Translations under genes and position numbers: made by a program
The notes under the pieces: generated by a model
What the model was told of the DNA's origin: nothing
Database searches by the model: none
What the model saw: the letters and a program-made list of their open reading frames with translations, nothing else
From: Amycolatopsis acidiphila
GTDB lineage: Bacteria; Actinomycetota; Actinomycetes; Mycobacteriales; Pseudonocardiaceae
DNA: 64,000 bases
Assembly: GCF_021391495.1 (NCBI RefSeq)
Contig: NZ_CP090063.1
Location: 1,488,001-1,552,000, forward strand
Reading direction: 5' to 3'
In this document: piece by piece, positions 17,991 through 26,692 of the stretch
Layout of the letters: each line of letters begins with the position of its first letter
Numbering within the stretch: position 1 is the stretch's first letter

Positions 17991-18968
17991 TCAGTCTCCC
18001 TGTCGCGCGTCGGCGTGGCCGGCGAGCCGGCTGGCCAGTGCTCGCACCAGGTCGCGGAGGGTGTCGGGCCGCTCGACGACGAACGGTCGATCGATCGCGG
18101 CGAGCAGGGGTGGTATCCAGTCGAGTCGTTGTGCCCGTATCCGGACCCGCACCCAAGGAGTGTCGAGGTCGATCTCCTCCAGCGAGGCGACGGCCGGCGG
18201 GAAGACGGAGCGGATCTGTTCGGGCGTCGATCGAATCCGCACGGACACCTCGTGCTGGTACGGCGTCTCGGCGATGGCGGTCAGCACCCGCTGGGCTGGG
18301 TCGAATCCGACTGGTACGGCGAACGTTCCGGCACGCATCTCGACGCCTCTGATCCGGTCGACGCGGAACGTGCGCACCTGCCCGCTGGCGGAGTCGAAGC
18401 CGGTCAGATACCACCGCCCGGAGTGCGCCACCACCCCGTACGGATGGACGACGCGTTCGCTGGCACCCCCGTGGGCGGCGATGTAAGCGAGTTCGACCGG
18501 GCGACGATCCCGCGCCGCCTCCGCGACGGTGAGCAGGACCTCGGCCTCCGCCGTGAGCGCCGATCGCGCGGGCGCGGTGAAGTCGGCGATCTCCAGCAGC
18601 GCGTCGAGCCGGCGGCCAAGCGCTTCGGGCAGCACTCGACGGACTTTCGCGACAGCGCTCTCGGCGGCCGCGACCGAGGTGGTGATCAGCCCGGCGCGCC
18701 GGCCCGCGACCAGACCGAGCAGGACGGCGAGTGCCTCCTCGTCGGTGAGCATCAGCGGGGGCATCCGGTAGCCCGGGGACAGGCGGTACCCGCCGTGCCG
18801 CCCGCGCACCGAGCGGACCGGGATGTCCAGGTCGAGGAGGTGGCCGACGTAGCGGCGGACGGTGCGCTCGTCCACGTCGAGTCGCTCGGCGAGCTCGGCG
18901 ACGGTCCGGGTTCCTCCGCGCTGGAGGATCTCCAGCAAGGCCAGTACACGGGCGATCGGCCGAGTCAC
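17991..18968 (-). CDS. YafY-type transcriptional regulator (HTH + WYL domain)
   Basis: 325 residues. The N-terminal helix-turn-helix (VAELAERLDVDERTVRRYVGHL), RSVRGRHGGYRL wing and the GYRMPPLMLTDEEALAVLLGL linker are characteristic of the DeoR-like YafY group. The WYL domain spans about 145-230 (VVHPYGVVAHSGRWYLTGFD) with a following WCX extension. These regulators respond to small ligands or nucleic acids. The gene is divergent from the VOC gene at 19081, its probable target; the 112-bp gap holds both promoters. Confidence 0.9.
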   Translation of the reverse strand: MTRPIARVLALLEILQRGGTRTVAELAERLDVDERTVRRYVGHLLDLDIPVRSVRGRHGGYRLSPGYRMPPLMLTDEEALAVLLGLVAGRRAGLITTSVAAAESAVAKVRRVLPEALGRRLDALLEIADFTAPARSALTAEAEVLLTVAEAARDRRPVELAYIAAHGGASERVVHPYGVVAHSGRWYLTGFDSASGQVRTFRVDRIRGVEMRAGTFAVPVGFDPAQRVLTAIAETPYQHEVSVRIRSTPEQIRSVFPPAVASLEEIDLDTPWVRVRIRAQRLDWIPPLLAAIDRPFVVERPDTLRDLVRALASRLAGHADARQGD

Positions 18969-19080
18969 CCACAGGATCCTCCCAATACCGGGCGGATCCT
19001 GTCCACTATTGCCTCTAGCGTGTCCGGTGTCCCCCGGAGGACGGGGTCAGAACCGTCCTCCAGCGCAGAGAGGATCCACC

Positions 19081-19485
19081 GTGCAGCTTGTCTCTGTCCG
19101 CGTCATCACCAACGACGTCGCCCGTCTTGTCGAGTTCTACGAGCAGGTGACCGGCCTCGAGGCTCGGCGGCCCGCCGAGCAGTTCGCCGAGCTCGTGGGC
19201 CCATCGTGCACGTTGGCCATCGGCAGTGCCGAGACGATGGCGCTGTTCAGTGCCGGGGCCGCCGTACCCGAGTCGAACCGGACCGCGATCCTCGAGTTCC
19301 TCGTCGAGGACGTCGACCGGGAGTACGAACGGCTGACGAGCCTGGCTGTCGCCCCCGAGATCGTGCAGAAGCCGACCACGATGCCGTGGGGAAACCGCTC
19401 CCTGCTGTTCCGCGACCCCGACGGTAACCTGGTCAACTTCTTCACCCCGCTCACCGACGAGGCCCGCGCGAGGCTCGCCCGCTGA
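19081..19485 (+). CDS. VOC-superfamily protein (glyoxalase/bleomycin-resistance fold)
   Basis: 134 residues from GTG 19081, with AGAGAGGA 6-7 bases upstream. It is a single VOC module pair: VRVITNDVARLVEFYEQVTG at the start and the LLFRDPDGNLVNFFTP strand near the end. The Glu of ILEFLVEDV and other metal positions are partly conserved, so it may be an enzyme or a binding protein. Divergence from the YafY/WYL regulator suggests regulated detoxification or resistance (inference). Confidence 0.85.
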   Translation: MQLVSVRVITNDVARLVEFYEQVTGLEARRPAEQFAELVGPSCTLAIGSAETMALFSAGAAVPESNRTAILEFLVEDVDREYERLTSLAVAPEIVQKPTTMPWGNRSLLFRDPDGNLVNFFTPLTDEARARLAR

Positions 19486-19639
19486 CGACGGTCGGTCTCG
19501 CCGAAGCGGTGACGGCTACACCCCTGAGATTCAAAGGCGAGCGACATTGTGGCTTTCGAGATCAGTGACGCCCCGTCCGCGGACCGACCGGTACCACCGG
19601 CGGCGGGGCGATCGACGCTGAGGAAATGCCCCAGACCTG

Positions 19640-19775
19640 AGACTGATCTTGGTGACATCGCCGTGAGACAACAGAGAAACCCCAGATCGACCAAGATCGA
19701 CATGTCACGGGCCGTGAGACCCTGCACCACCAGCGCCGTGGCGGCCCTTTTCCCTGTGTGACGCCGAAAGTAGTC
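19640..19775. other. non-coding stretch with inverted repeats, possible mobile-element relic
   Basis: The sequence between the VOC gene and the ankyrin remnant has a lower-GC, non-actinobacterial texture. GATCTTGG at 19645-19652 is inverted as CCAAGATC at 19691-19698, and GATCGAC occurs twice. The minus-strand ankyrin frame runs straight through it, changing from ankyrin-like to nonsense at about 19790. This fits an insertion-sequence end or other inserted DNA that cut off the ankyrin gene. No transposase or terminal repeat could be shown. Confidence 0.3.
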
Positions 19776-20135
19776 GCCCGATGACTCCGCGCGCGGGCGC
19801 TCCTGCGCTTCCAGCAGCCGCTTCGGCTCGGTCCGGCCGAAGAACTCCGCCCACCCCACCGCGCTGCTGCCGAACAGGTCGTCCTCGATCGACGGGTCGG
19901 CGCCCGCGTCGAGCAGTGCGGTGATCACCTCGAGGCGGCTGTTCTGGACGGCGAGGTGCAGCGCCGTGACGACATCCCGCGCTTCGAGCAGCCGGTAGGC
20001 CCGGGCGAACGGGTCGCCGTCGAGGTTCGCGACGTGCGCGGCCAGCTCGTCCCAGGTGTCCAGGCCGTGCTCCCTGGCGACGACCGTGCAGGCGTCGGCG
20101 TAGTAGTCGATCTCGGTCCGGAACGGACGCTGCAT
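19776..20135 (-). pseudogene. ankyrin-repeat protein, C-terminus lost
   Basis: From ATG 20135 about 115 residues look real: MQRPFRTEIDYYADAC, a WDELAAHVANL segment and one clear ankyrin repeat (ALHLAVQNSRLEVITALLDA, then GADP), followed by a second partial one (AVGWAEFFGRTEPKRLL). Beyond residue 115 the frame loses ankyrin character. It has no stop until 19137, inside the oppositely oriented VOC gene. The simplest reading is a gene cut by insertion or deletion. A short, still functional protein reading through foreign sequence is possible but less likely. Confidence 0.55.
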
Positions 20136-20239
20136 GTGCCGAACCTATTGCCGTTCTTGCGCGCCCGGTAACGGTCGTGTGAACAGCACGACTAGACTTC
20201 GGGCATCCGCCGAGCTGCGTCTTCTTTGGGAGTCTCATC

Positions 20240-21838
20240 GTGACCAACCCCAGCAAGCCCGTCGTCCTCATCGCCGAAAAGCTCGCGCCCTCCGTGCTGA
20301 GCGTCTTCGGCGACGAGGTCGAGGTCCAGCATGTGGACGGCACCGACCGCCCGGCACTGCTGGAGGCGGTGAAGGCCGCCGACGCGCTGCTCGTCCGGTC
20401 CGCGACCCAGGTCGACGCGGAGGTCTTCGCCGCGACCAATCGCCTCAAGGTCGTCGCGCGCGCCGGGGTCGGGCTGGACAACGTCGAGGTTCCGGCCGCC
20501 ACCGCGCGCGGCGTTCTCGTCGTCAACGCCCCGACCTCGAACATCGTCTCCGCCGCCGAGCACGCCGTCGCGCTGCTGCTCGCGGTCGCCCGCCGGGTGC
20601 CCGCCGCCGACCAGAGCCTCCGCGGCGGCGCGTGGAAGCGCAGCTCCTTCACCGGCGTCGAGCTCAACGGCAAGACCGTCGGCGTCGTGGGCCTTGGCAA
20701 GATCGGCCAGCTGTTCGCGCAGCGCCTCGCCGCGTTCGGCACCACGATCGTCGCCTACGACCCGTACGTGTCGGCCGCGCGCGCCGCGCAGCTGGGCATC
20801 GAGCTGCTGAGCCTGGACGAGCTGCTCGCCCGCGCCGACGCGATCTCGATCCACCTGCCCAAGACGCCCGAGACCAAGGGCCTCATCGACGCCGAGGCGC
20901 TGAAGAAGACCAAGCAGGGCGTGCTCATCGTCAACGCCGCACGCGGTGGCCTGATCGACGAGGAGGCCCTCGCCGACGCCATCCGCAGCGGCCACGTCGG
21001 CGGCGCGGGCATCGACGTGTTCGTCACCGAGCCCACCACCTCCAGCCCGCTGTTCGAGCTGCCCAACGTCGTGGTCACCCCGCACCTCGGCGCCTCCACC
21101 GCCGAGGCGCAGGACCGCGCGGGCACCGACGTGGCGCACTCGGTCCGCCTCGCGCTGCGTGGCGACTTCGTGCCGGACGCGGTGAACGTCTCCGGCGGCG
21201 GTGCCGTCGGCGAGGAGGTCCGGCCGTACCTGTCGCTGACCCAGAAGCTGGGCACCGTGGTGTCGGCGCTGAGCCAGAAGGCGCCCTCGTCGGTCACCGT
21301 GAAGGTGAGCGGCGAGCTGTCCAGCGAGGACGTCGGCGTGCTGCAGCTCGCCGCGCTGCGCGGGGTGTTCTCGGGTGTCGTCGAGGACCAGGTGACGTTC
21401 GTGAACGCGCCGCGGCTGGCCGAGGAGCTGGGCGTGAGCGTCGAGCTGGTCACCGAGACGGAGAGCCCGAACTGGCGCAGCCTGGTCACCGTCCGCGCGG
21501 TGCACGCCGACGGCAGCACGGTGTCGGTCTCGGGCTCGGTCACCGGCAAGGGTGACGTCGAGAAGCTGGTCGAGGTCAACGGCCGGCACTTCGACATCCG
21601 CGCCGAGGGCAACATGCTGCTGCTCGAGTACCCGGACCGCCCGGGCATCATGGGCCGCGTCGGCACCCTGCTGGGCGAGGCGTCGATCAACATCGAGGCC
21701 GCGCAGATCAGCCAGACCACCGACGGCACGGACGCGGTGATGCTGCTGCGCGTCGACCGTGCGGTGGACTCGCACCTGCTCGAGCCGATCGCCGCGACCG
21801 TGGGCGCCCGTACGATTCGCGCGGTTACCTTCGAGTGA
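20240..21838 (+). CDS. serA: D-3-phosphoglycerate dehydrogenase
   Basis: 532 residues, the long actinobacterial form. The catalytic and NAD domains show VVGLGKIGQLFAQRL, Arg in VNAARGGLIDEEAL, Glu in FVTEPTTSSPL and His in VVTPHLGAST. An intervening allosteric (ASB) domain spans about 315-450. A C-terminal ACT domain (LLLEYPDRPGIMGRVGTLLG, INIEAAQIS) binds serine. It oxidises 3-phosphoglycerate to start serine synthesis. It starts with GTG after GGGAG and lies between ilvC and leuB, as in mycobacteria. Confidence 0.97.
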   Translation: MTNPSKPVVLIAEKLAPSVLSVFGDEVEVQHVDGTDRPALLEAVKAADALLVRSATQVDAEVFAATNRLKVVARAGVGLDNVEVPAATARGVLVVNAPTSNIVSAAEHAVALLLAVARRVPAADQSLRGGAWKRSSFTGVELNGKTVGVVGLGKIGQLFAQRLAAFGTTIVAYDPYVSAARAAQLGIELLSLDELLARADAISIHLPKTPETKGLIDAEALKKTKQGVLIVNAARGGLIDEEALADAIRSGHVGGAGIDVFVTEPTTSSPLFELPNVVVTPHLGASTAEAQDRAGTDVAHSVRLALRGDFVPDAVNVSGGGAVGEEVRPYLSLTQKLGTVVSALSQKAPSSVTVKVSGELSSEDVGVLQLAALRGVFSGVVEDQVTFVNAPRLAEELGVSVELVTETESPNWRSLVTVRAVHADGSTVSVSGSVTGKGDVEKLVEVNGRHFDIRAEGNMLLLEYPDRPGIMGRVGTLLGEASINIEAAQISQTTDGTDAVMLLRVDRAVDSHLLEPIAATVGARTIRAVTFE

Positions 21839-21938
21839 CACGGTAGGCGACGAAAGTCGGATTCTTCCGTTTTGACCTAGGAAGCCGCCGGGTTCCGGGT
21901 TAAGTTCTCAAGCCTCGCCTTGATCAGGAGTGGACTCG

Positions 21939-24900
21939 ATGAGAACTTGGGCCCGGCGGTCTTCTGCGGCCGTCTTCGCCATCGCCCTGACGGCTGCGGT
22001 CGTCGGCACAGCCAACGCTGCTCCCACCGACCAGCCCGCGGCCGGTCTGCCCACCGCGAAGGTAGATGCGGCCACCCTGCAGGGCAAGCTCTCCCCGCGC
22101 CTGGGCGCCGCGTGGGGCCAGACGACGGCGTTCATCGAACTGGCGCAGCAGCCCGCGGTCGACGCCTTCAACGCGGAGCGGGCCAAGGGCACCGGCCCCG
22201 ACAAGGCGAAGCAGGCGGCCAACGCGGCCAAAGCCGGCGTCACCGGCGCGGTCGACTCGGTGCTGGGCCAGCTGCGGTCCCTCGATGCCGGCACGAAGAA
22301 GCTGTTCCAGACCTCCAACGCGGTCTCCGGCGTGGTCGTCACCGCGGACGCGGCGAGGCTCCGGGAGATCGCGCGGCGCCCGGACGTCGTGTCCATCCGG
22401 ACCGTCGTGCCGAAGACCCGCCAGAACAACAGCGCGGCGCAGCTGACGAACACGCTCACCGCGTGGCAGCAGACCGGCCGCTACGGCGACGGCGTCCGCG
22501 TCGGCGTGATCGACGACGGCATCGACTACACCCACGCCGACTTCGGTGGCCCCGGCACGAAAGCGGCCTACGACTCGGTCGACCGGTCCAAGCCCAGCCC
22601 GCTGTTCCCGAACGCCAAGGTCGTCGGCGGCACCGACCTCGTCGGCGACGACTACGACTCCAACGGCACCAGCGGTTCGCCCGAGCCGGCGCCGGACCCC
22701 AACCCCCTCGCCTGCGGCGAGCACGGCACGCACGTCGCCGGCACCATCGGCGGCTTCGGTCTCAACGCCGACGGCACGACGTTCGCCGGCGACTACTCGA
22801 AGCTGACCCCGGGCTCGCTGAACGCCATGAAGATCGGCCCTGGCACCGCGCCGAAGTCGCTGCTGTACGCGATCAAGGTGTTCGGCTGCGCGGGTTCGAC
22901 GAGCGTCACCGCACAGGCGCTCGACTGGGCGCTGGACCCCGACGGCGACGGCGACTTCACCGACCACCTCGACATCGTGAACCTCTCGCTCGGCAGCGAC
23001 TTCGGCGCGCCGGACGACCCGGACTCGCTGTTCGTGCGCAAGCTCGCGGCGAACGACGTCCTCCCGGTGATCTCCGCGGGCAACGGCGGCGACCTGTTCG
23101 ACGTGGCCGGTTCGCCCGGCAACACCCCCGAGGCGCTGACCGTCGCGAGCACGCGCGACGCCTCGGTGCTGCGTGACGCCGCCGAGGTGACCGCGCCCGC
23201 CACGGCCGCCGGCCAGCAGGGCGGCCAGTACAGCCAGAACTACACCGGCTACGACACCCTCGACGCGACCAAGGCCGTGGTGAAGCTGTCCGGGGCGAAC
23301 GCCGATGGCTGTGCGGCCTACAGCGCGGCCGACAAGGCCGCCGTCGCGGGCAAGTACGCCTGGCTCGAATGGGACGACAACGACGCGACCCGCGCCTGCG
23401 GTTCGGCCGCGCGGGCGAACAACGCCCAGGCGGCCGGGGCGAAGGGCGTGCTGCTCTCGTCCGCGGTCGAGCACTTCGCGGCCGGGATCGCGGGCAACGC
23501 GGCCGTTCCGATGTTCCAGTTCACCGCCTCGGCCACCGCGGCCGTTCGCCCGGCGCTGGGCACCGGCACCCTGACCGTGCGCCTCTACGGCGCGGGGCGG
23601 ACCAGCCTGCAGACCTACGACCAATCCATTGTGGACAGCCCGAGCTCGTTCACCTCGCGTGGCGTGCGCGGCCCCGCGGTGAAGCCGGACGTCGCCGCCC
23701 CCGGTGACACGATCTCCTCGGCGTTCCGCGGCAGCGGCAACGACCGGGCGGTGCTCTCGGGCACCTCGATGGCGGCGCCGCACACCACCGGCATCACCGC
23801 GCTGGTGCGCCAGGCCCACCCGGACTGGACGGTCGAAGAGGTCAAGGCGGCGGTCATGAACACCGCCGGGCACGACGTCACGGCCGGTGGCAAGACCTAC
23901 GCGCCGCAGCGCGTCGGCGCGGGCCGGATCGACGCGAAGGCCGCGCTGGACACCTCCGTGCTCGCCTACGTGCAGGACGACCCGGGCACGGTGAGCGTGG
24001 GCTTCGGCACCGTCGAAGCCGGTAAGCCGGTCTCCACGACCAAGACGATCAAGGTCGTCAACAAGGGCACCAAGCCGGTCGACTACCACGTCGAGTACCA
24101 GGCGGTCGACCAGCTGCCCGGCGTGCGGTACCAGGTGTCCACCAGCTCGGTGCGACTGCTCCCGCACGGGATCGCGATGGTCCGGGTCACGCTGAAGATC
24201 ACCGACCCGGCCGCGCTGCGGAAGGTGCTCGACCCGACCGTGGAGGCCACGCAGGCCGGCCTGGCGCGGCAGTTCCTCGCCGACGCCTCGGGTCGCGTCG
24301 TGTTCACGCCGCGCGCGGGCGCCGTGCCGCTGCGCGTACCCGTGTACGCCGCGCCGAAGCCGGTCTCCGCGATCACCGTGCCGAACTCGCTGAACTTCCG
24401 CGAGGGCGGCCAGGCCGCGCTCGGCCTGTCCGGCCGCGGCCTCGACCAGGGCAGCGGCAGCCAGCGGTACCAGTCGCTGATCAGCGTGCTGGAGCTGCAG
24501 GCGTCCTCGCCGAAGCTGCCGCCCTGCCGTGGCAAGATCACCGAGGGCTGCACGGTCAACGACACCGCGAAGGGCGGTGACCTGCGGTACGTCGGGGCGG
24601 CCTCCACGGCGCCGGCCGCCCGCCAGGCAGGCACCCCGCAGGACGCGCTGCTCGCGTTCGGCATCTCCACCTGGGGCGACTGGGCGAACCTCGGCAGCAA
24701 CACGATCCCGTTCGTGGACATCGACACGACCGGCGACGGCAAGCCCGACTTCGAAAGCTACGTCACGAAGGCGACCGGCACCGACGTCCTGCTCGTGAAC
24801 ACCGTGAACCTCAACGTTGCAGGCGAACCGACGGTGGACGTGCAGGCGGTCAACGGCCAGCTGGGCGACGTGGACACGAACGTGTTCGACACGGACGTCG

Positions 24901-25241
24901 TCGTGCTGCCGGTCGGCATCGCGGCGCTGGGCATCGACCCGGCGGCGGCGAGCCACCGGCTCGGCTACACCGTCGGGGTGGCGGGTTACTACCCGGCGCC
25001 GGGCAGCCCGAACTCGATCATCGACGCGGTGAGCACGCCGCTGTCCTTCGATCCGCTCTCGCCGGGGTACTCCGTCCAGGGCACGGGCGGTCCGGCCCTC
25101 GTCTACGCGGCGAAGCCCGGCACCCGGTTGGTGGTCACCCGCAACGCGGCGGCGGCGGACGCGGACACCGGCGACGACCTGCTGGCACTGGCGCACCACA
25201 ACGGCGCGGGTTCGCGCGCCCAGGTGATCAAGCTGCGCTGA
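21939..25241 (+). CDS. secreted S8 subtilisin-family serine protease with PA domain
   Basis: 1100 residues from ATG 21939, with GGAG 9 bases upstream. A Sec signal peptide ends near AANA-like residues 24-28. An inhibitor-I9-like propeptide runs to about 160. The subtilase domain has Asp192 (VIDDGID), His262 (CGEHGTHVAG), the oxyanion Asn in VISAGNGGD and Ser610 (GTSMAAPH). A protease-associated insert (about 420-545) lies between His and Ser. The C-terminal about 430 residues are beta-rich, with Fn3-like segments, and probably bind substrate or the cell surface. It is an extracellular, multi-domain degradative protease, monocistronic and followed by a hairpin terminator. Confidence 0.93.
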   Translation: MRTWARRSSAAVFAIALTAAVVGTANAAPTDQPAAGLPTAKVDAATLQGKLSPRLGAAWGQTTAFIELAQQPAVDAFNAERAKGTGPDKAKQAANAAKAGVTGAVDSVLGQLRSLDAGTKKLFQTSNAVSGVVVTADAARLREIARRPDVVSIRTVVPKTRQNNSAAQLTNTLTAWQQTGRYGDGVRVGVIDDGIDYTHADFGGPGTKAAYDSVDRSKPSPLFPNAKVVGGTDLVGDDYDSNGTSGSPEPAPDPNPLACGEHGTHVAGTIGGFGLNADGTTFAGDYSKLTPGSLNAMKIGPGTAPKSLLYAIKVFGCAGSTSVTAQALDWALDPDGDGDFTDHLDIVNLSLGSDFGAPDDPDSLFVRKLAANDVLPVISAGNGGDLFDVAGSPGNTPEALTVASTRDASVLRDAAEVTAPATAAGQQGGQYSQNYTGYDTLDATKAVVKLSGANADGCAAYSAADKAAVAGKYAWLEWDDNDATRACGSAARANNAQAAGAKGVLLSSAVEHFAAGIAGNAAVPMFQFTASATAAVRPALGTGTLTVRLYGAGRTSLQTYDQSIVDSPSSFTSRGVRGPAVKPDVAAPGDTISSAFRGSGNDRAVLSGTSMAAPHTTGITALVRQAHPDWTVEEVKAAVMNTAGHDVTAGGKTYAPQRVGAGRIDAKAALDTSVLAYVQDDPGTVSVGFGTVEAGKPVSTTKTIKVVNKGTKPVDYHVEYQAVDQLPGVRYQVSTSSVRLLPHGIAMVRVTLKITDPAALRKVLDPTVEATQAGLARQFLADASGRVVFTPRAGAVPLRVPVYAAPKPVSAITVPNSLNFREGGQAALGLSGRGLDQGSGSQRYQSLISVLELQASSPKLPPCRGKITEGCTVNDTAKGGDLRYVGAASTAPAARQAGTPQDALLAFGISTWGDWANLGSNTIPFVDIDTTGDGKPDFESYVTKATGTDVLLVNTVNLNVAGEPTVDVQAVNGQLGDVDTNVFDTDVVVLPVGIAALGIDPAAASHRLGYTVGVAGYYPAPGSPNSIIDAVSTPLSFDPLSPGYSVQGTGGPALVYAAKPGTRLVVTRNAAAADADTGDDLLALAHHNGAGSRAQVIKLR

Positions 25242-25248
25242 TACGGAC

Positions 25249-25283
25249 GGAAGGGCACCCTCAGTTGGCGGGGGTGCCTTTCC
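25249..25283 (+). terminator. hairpin terminator after the subtilase gene
   Basis: GGCACCC at 25254-25260 pairs with GGGTGCC at 25272-25278. AAG/TTT extends the base and a short T run follows the right arm. It is moderately strong and placed 12 bases after the stop. Confidence 0.65.
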
Positions 25284-25342
25284 GCATCCTCGAGCGTGCA
25301 CCCGATCGGGTGTCTCGCCGCATGGGAAATTACGGCATAAGG

Positions 25343-25378
25343 GTGGTGCCGCTTCGGCTGGTTGACGACGGCCGGTAA
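25343..25378 (+). promoter_or_regulatory. possible leader peptide upstream of leuB
   Basis: GTG-GTG-CCG begins an 11-codon frame ([11 protein letters not shown], stop TAA) with Leu-Arg-Leu-Val, followed by a weak CTCC/GGAG hairpin and four T residues (about 25380-25400). It resembles the better-supported leaders of ilvB and cimA. However, the promoter is unclear and the hairpin weak, so it may be chance. Confidence 0.25.
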
Positions 25379-25452
25379 CCTCCCCGTCGCTGGAGTTTTC
25401 GTGCGAATGGGGCCCCAAGTGCCTCACCGCACTGGTTGACGGAGGTGTCTGG

Positions 25453-26496
25453 ATGCGGCTCGCGGTGATCCCAGGAGATGGGATCGGACCCGAAGTGATC
25501 ACCGAGGCGCTCAAGGTACTGGCCGAAGTCGCCCCGGGCGTGGAGACGACCAGCTACGACCTGGGCGCCGCGCGCTGGCACTCGACGGGGGAGCTGCTGC
25601 CCGAGCCCGTGCTCGGGGAGCTGCGGCAGCAGGACGCGATCCTGCTCGGCGCCGTCGGCGACCCCAGCGTGCCCAGCGGCATCCTCGAGCGCGGCCTGCT
25701 GCTGCGCCTGCGGTTCGAGCTCGACCACCACGTCAACCTGCGGCCCGCGCGGCTCTACCCCGGCGTGCGCGGCCCGCTCGCCGACACCTCCGCGGAGATC
25801 GACATGATCGTGGTCCGCGAAGGCACCGAAGGCCCGTACGCGGGCAACGGCGGCCTGCTGCGCAAGGACACCGAGCACGAGATCGCCACCGAGGTCAGCG
25901 TCAACACCGCGTTCGGCATCCGGCGCGTCGTCGCCGACGCGTTCAACCGCGCGGAGGACCGCCCGCGCAAGCACCTGACCCTGGTGCACAAGACCAACGT
26001 GCTGCTGCACGCCGGCTCGCTGTGGTCGCGGATCGTCGAGGAGGTCTCGCTCGAGCACCCCGACGTCACCGTCGCCTACTCGCACATGGACGCCGCGACC
26101 ATCCACCTGGTGACCGACCCCGCGCGGTTCGACGTCATCGTCACCGACAACCTCTTCGGCGACATCCTCACCGACCTCGCCGCCGCGGTCACCGGCGGCA
26201 TCGGCCTCGCGGCCAGCGGCAACCTCGACATCACCCGCCGCAACCCGAGCATGTTCGAGCCGGTGCACGGCAGCGCCCCGGACATCGCGGGCCAGGGCAT
26301 GGCCGACCCGACGGCCGCCGTGCTGTCGGTCTCGCTGCTGCTGGACCACCTCGGCCAGCGCGAAGCCGCCCGCCGGATCGAGGCGTCGGTGGCCTTCGAC
26401 CTGGCCACCCGCGACCAGAAGAACCCGGGCTCGACCCACGCGATCGGCGATCGGCTCGCCGCGCTCGTCTCCTCGAACACCCGCCCCGTTTCCTGA
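25453..26496 (+). CDS. leuB: 3-isopropylmalate dehydrogenase
   Basis: 347 residues, of the short actinobacterial LeuB type. It has the start [15 protein letters not shown], the substrate-binding region [30 protein letters not shown], the catalytic Lys in TLVHKTNVL and the metal Asp residues in [19 protein letters not shown] binding is by [20 protein letters not shown]. It oxidatively decarboxylates 3-isopropylmalate in leucine synthesis. leuA, leuC and leuD are not in the window. Confidence 0.97.
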   Translation: MRLAVIPGDGIGPEVITEALKVLAEVAPGVETTSYDLGAARWHSTGELLPEPVLGELRQQDAILLGAVGDPSVPSGILERGLLLRLRFELDHHVNLRPARLYPGVRGPLADTSAEIDMIVVREGTEGPYAGNGGLLRKDTEHEIATEVSVNTAFGIRRVVADAFNRAEDRPRKHLTLVHKTNVLLHAGSLWSRIVEEVSLEHPDVTVAYSHMDAATIHLVTDPARFDVIVTDNLFGDILTDLAAAVTGGIGLAASGNLDITRRNPSMFEPVHGSAPDIAGQGMADPTAAVLSVSLLLDHLGQREAARRIEASVAFDLATRDQKNPGSTHAIGDRLAALVSSNTRPVS

Positions 26497-26503
26497 TCTC
26501 CGC

Positions 26504-26547
26504 ACGCACCCCGCCGGTCACCGCATTTGGTGACCGGCGGGGTGCGT
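26504..26547 (+). terminator. 19-bp perfect hairpin after leuB
   Basis: ACGCACCCC...GGTCACC (26504-26522) pairs perfectly with 26529-26547 around a 6-base loop. There is no T-tract, so it may act as an RNA-stabilising or Rho-assisted terminator for leuB. Its right arm also contains the -35 region of the cimA leader promoter. Confidence 0.7.
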
Positions 26548-26555
26548 GGCATAGT
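26527..26555 (+). promoter_or_regulatory. promoter of the cimA leader
   Basis: TTGGTG (26527-26532), a 17-base spacer and CATAGT (26550-26555). The predicted start of transcription, about 26562, coincides with the GTG of the leader peptide, so the leader mRNA is likely leaderless. The -35 element lies in the leuB hairpin. Confidence 0.5.
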
Positions 26556-26561
26556 GAAGCC

Positions 26562-26606
26562 GTGACTTCTTTCGCCGTGATCATTATCGGCAGGCGCGCC
26601 GGGTAG
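26562..26606 (+). CDS. cimA leader peptide rich in isoleucine
   Basis: GTG plus 13 codons encode MTSFAVIIIGRRAG, with Val-Ile-Ile-Ile as the regulatory stretch. The following stop sits in the lower stem of a large hairpin. Since the gene behind it makes citramalate for 2-oxobutyrate and hence isoleucine, codons for Ile are exactly what an attenuator for this pathway would use. No Shine-Dalgarno sequence is present; the promoter spacing suggests translation from a 5'-terminal GTG. Confidence 0.75.
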   Translation: MTSFAVIIIGRRAG

Positions 26607-26663
26607 TGTCCGCATCGGACACCTGGCGCGCAAACCTCTCGCACCCTCTGCGGGAGGTTTTTT
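26594..26663 (+). terminator. cimA attenuator: pause hairpin and intrinsic terminator
   Basis: The first hairpin has a lower stem 26594-26600/26625-26631 and an upper stem GTGTCCG/CGGACAC (26606-26612/26616-26622), and starts within the Arg-Arg-Ala codons. The second, AACCTCTCGCA (26633-26643) with TGCGGGAGGTT (26649-26659), has one G-U pair and leads into six T residues. It is a classic intrinsic terminator 30 bases before the cimA start. Ribosome stalling at the Ile codons would disturb the first hairpin and could prevent termination. The alternative pairing was not worked out in full. Confidence 0.75.
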
Positions 26664-26692
26664 CTTTGCCCAGAAGCAGTGAGGAGACCACC

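Noticed and set aside
21924-25514. A 1196-codon minus-strand frame opposite the subtilase gene
   Set aside because: The same antisense artefact; the plus strand encodes a complete S8 protease with signal peptide and triad.
26606-26692. Extended N-terminus of cimA from 26606
   Set aside because: The extension would translate the attenuator hairpins. GTG 26693 has a GAGGAG ribosome-binding site and fits homologous length.
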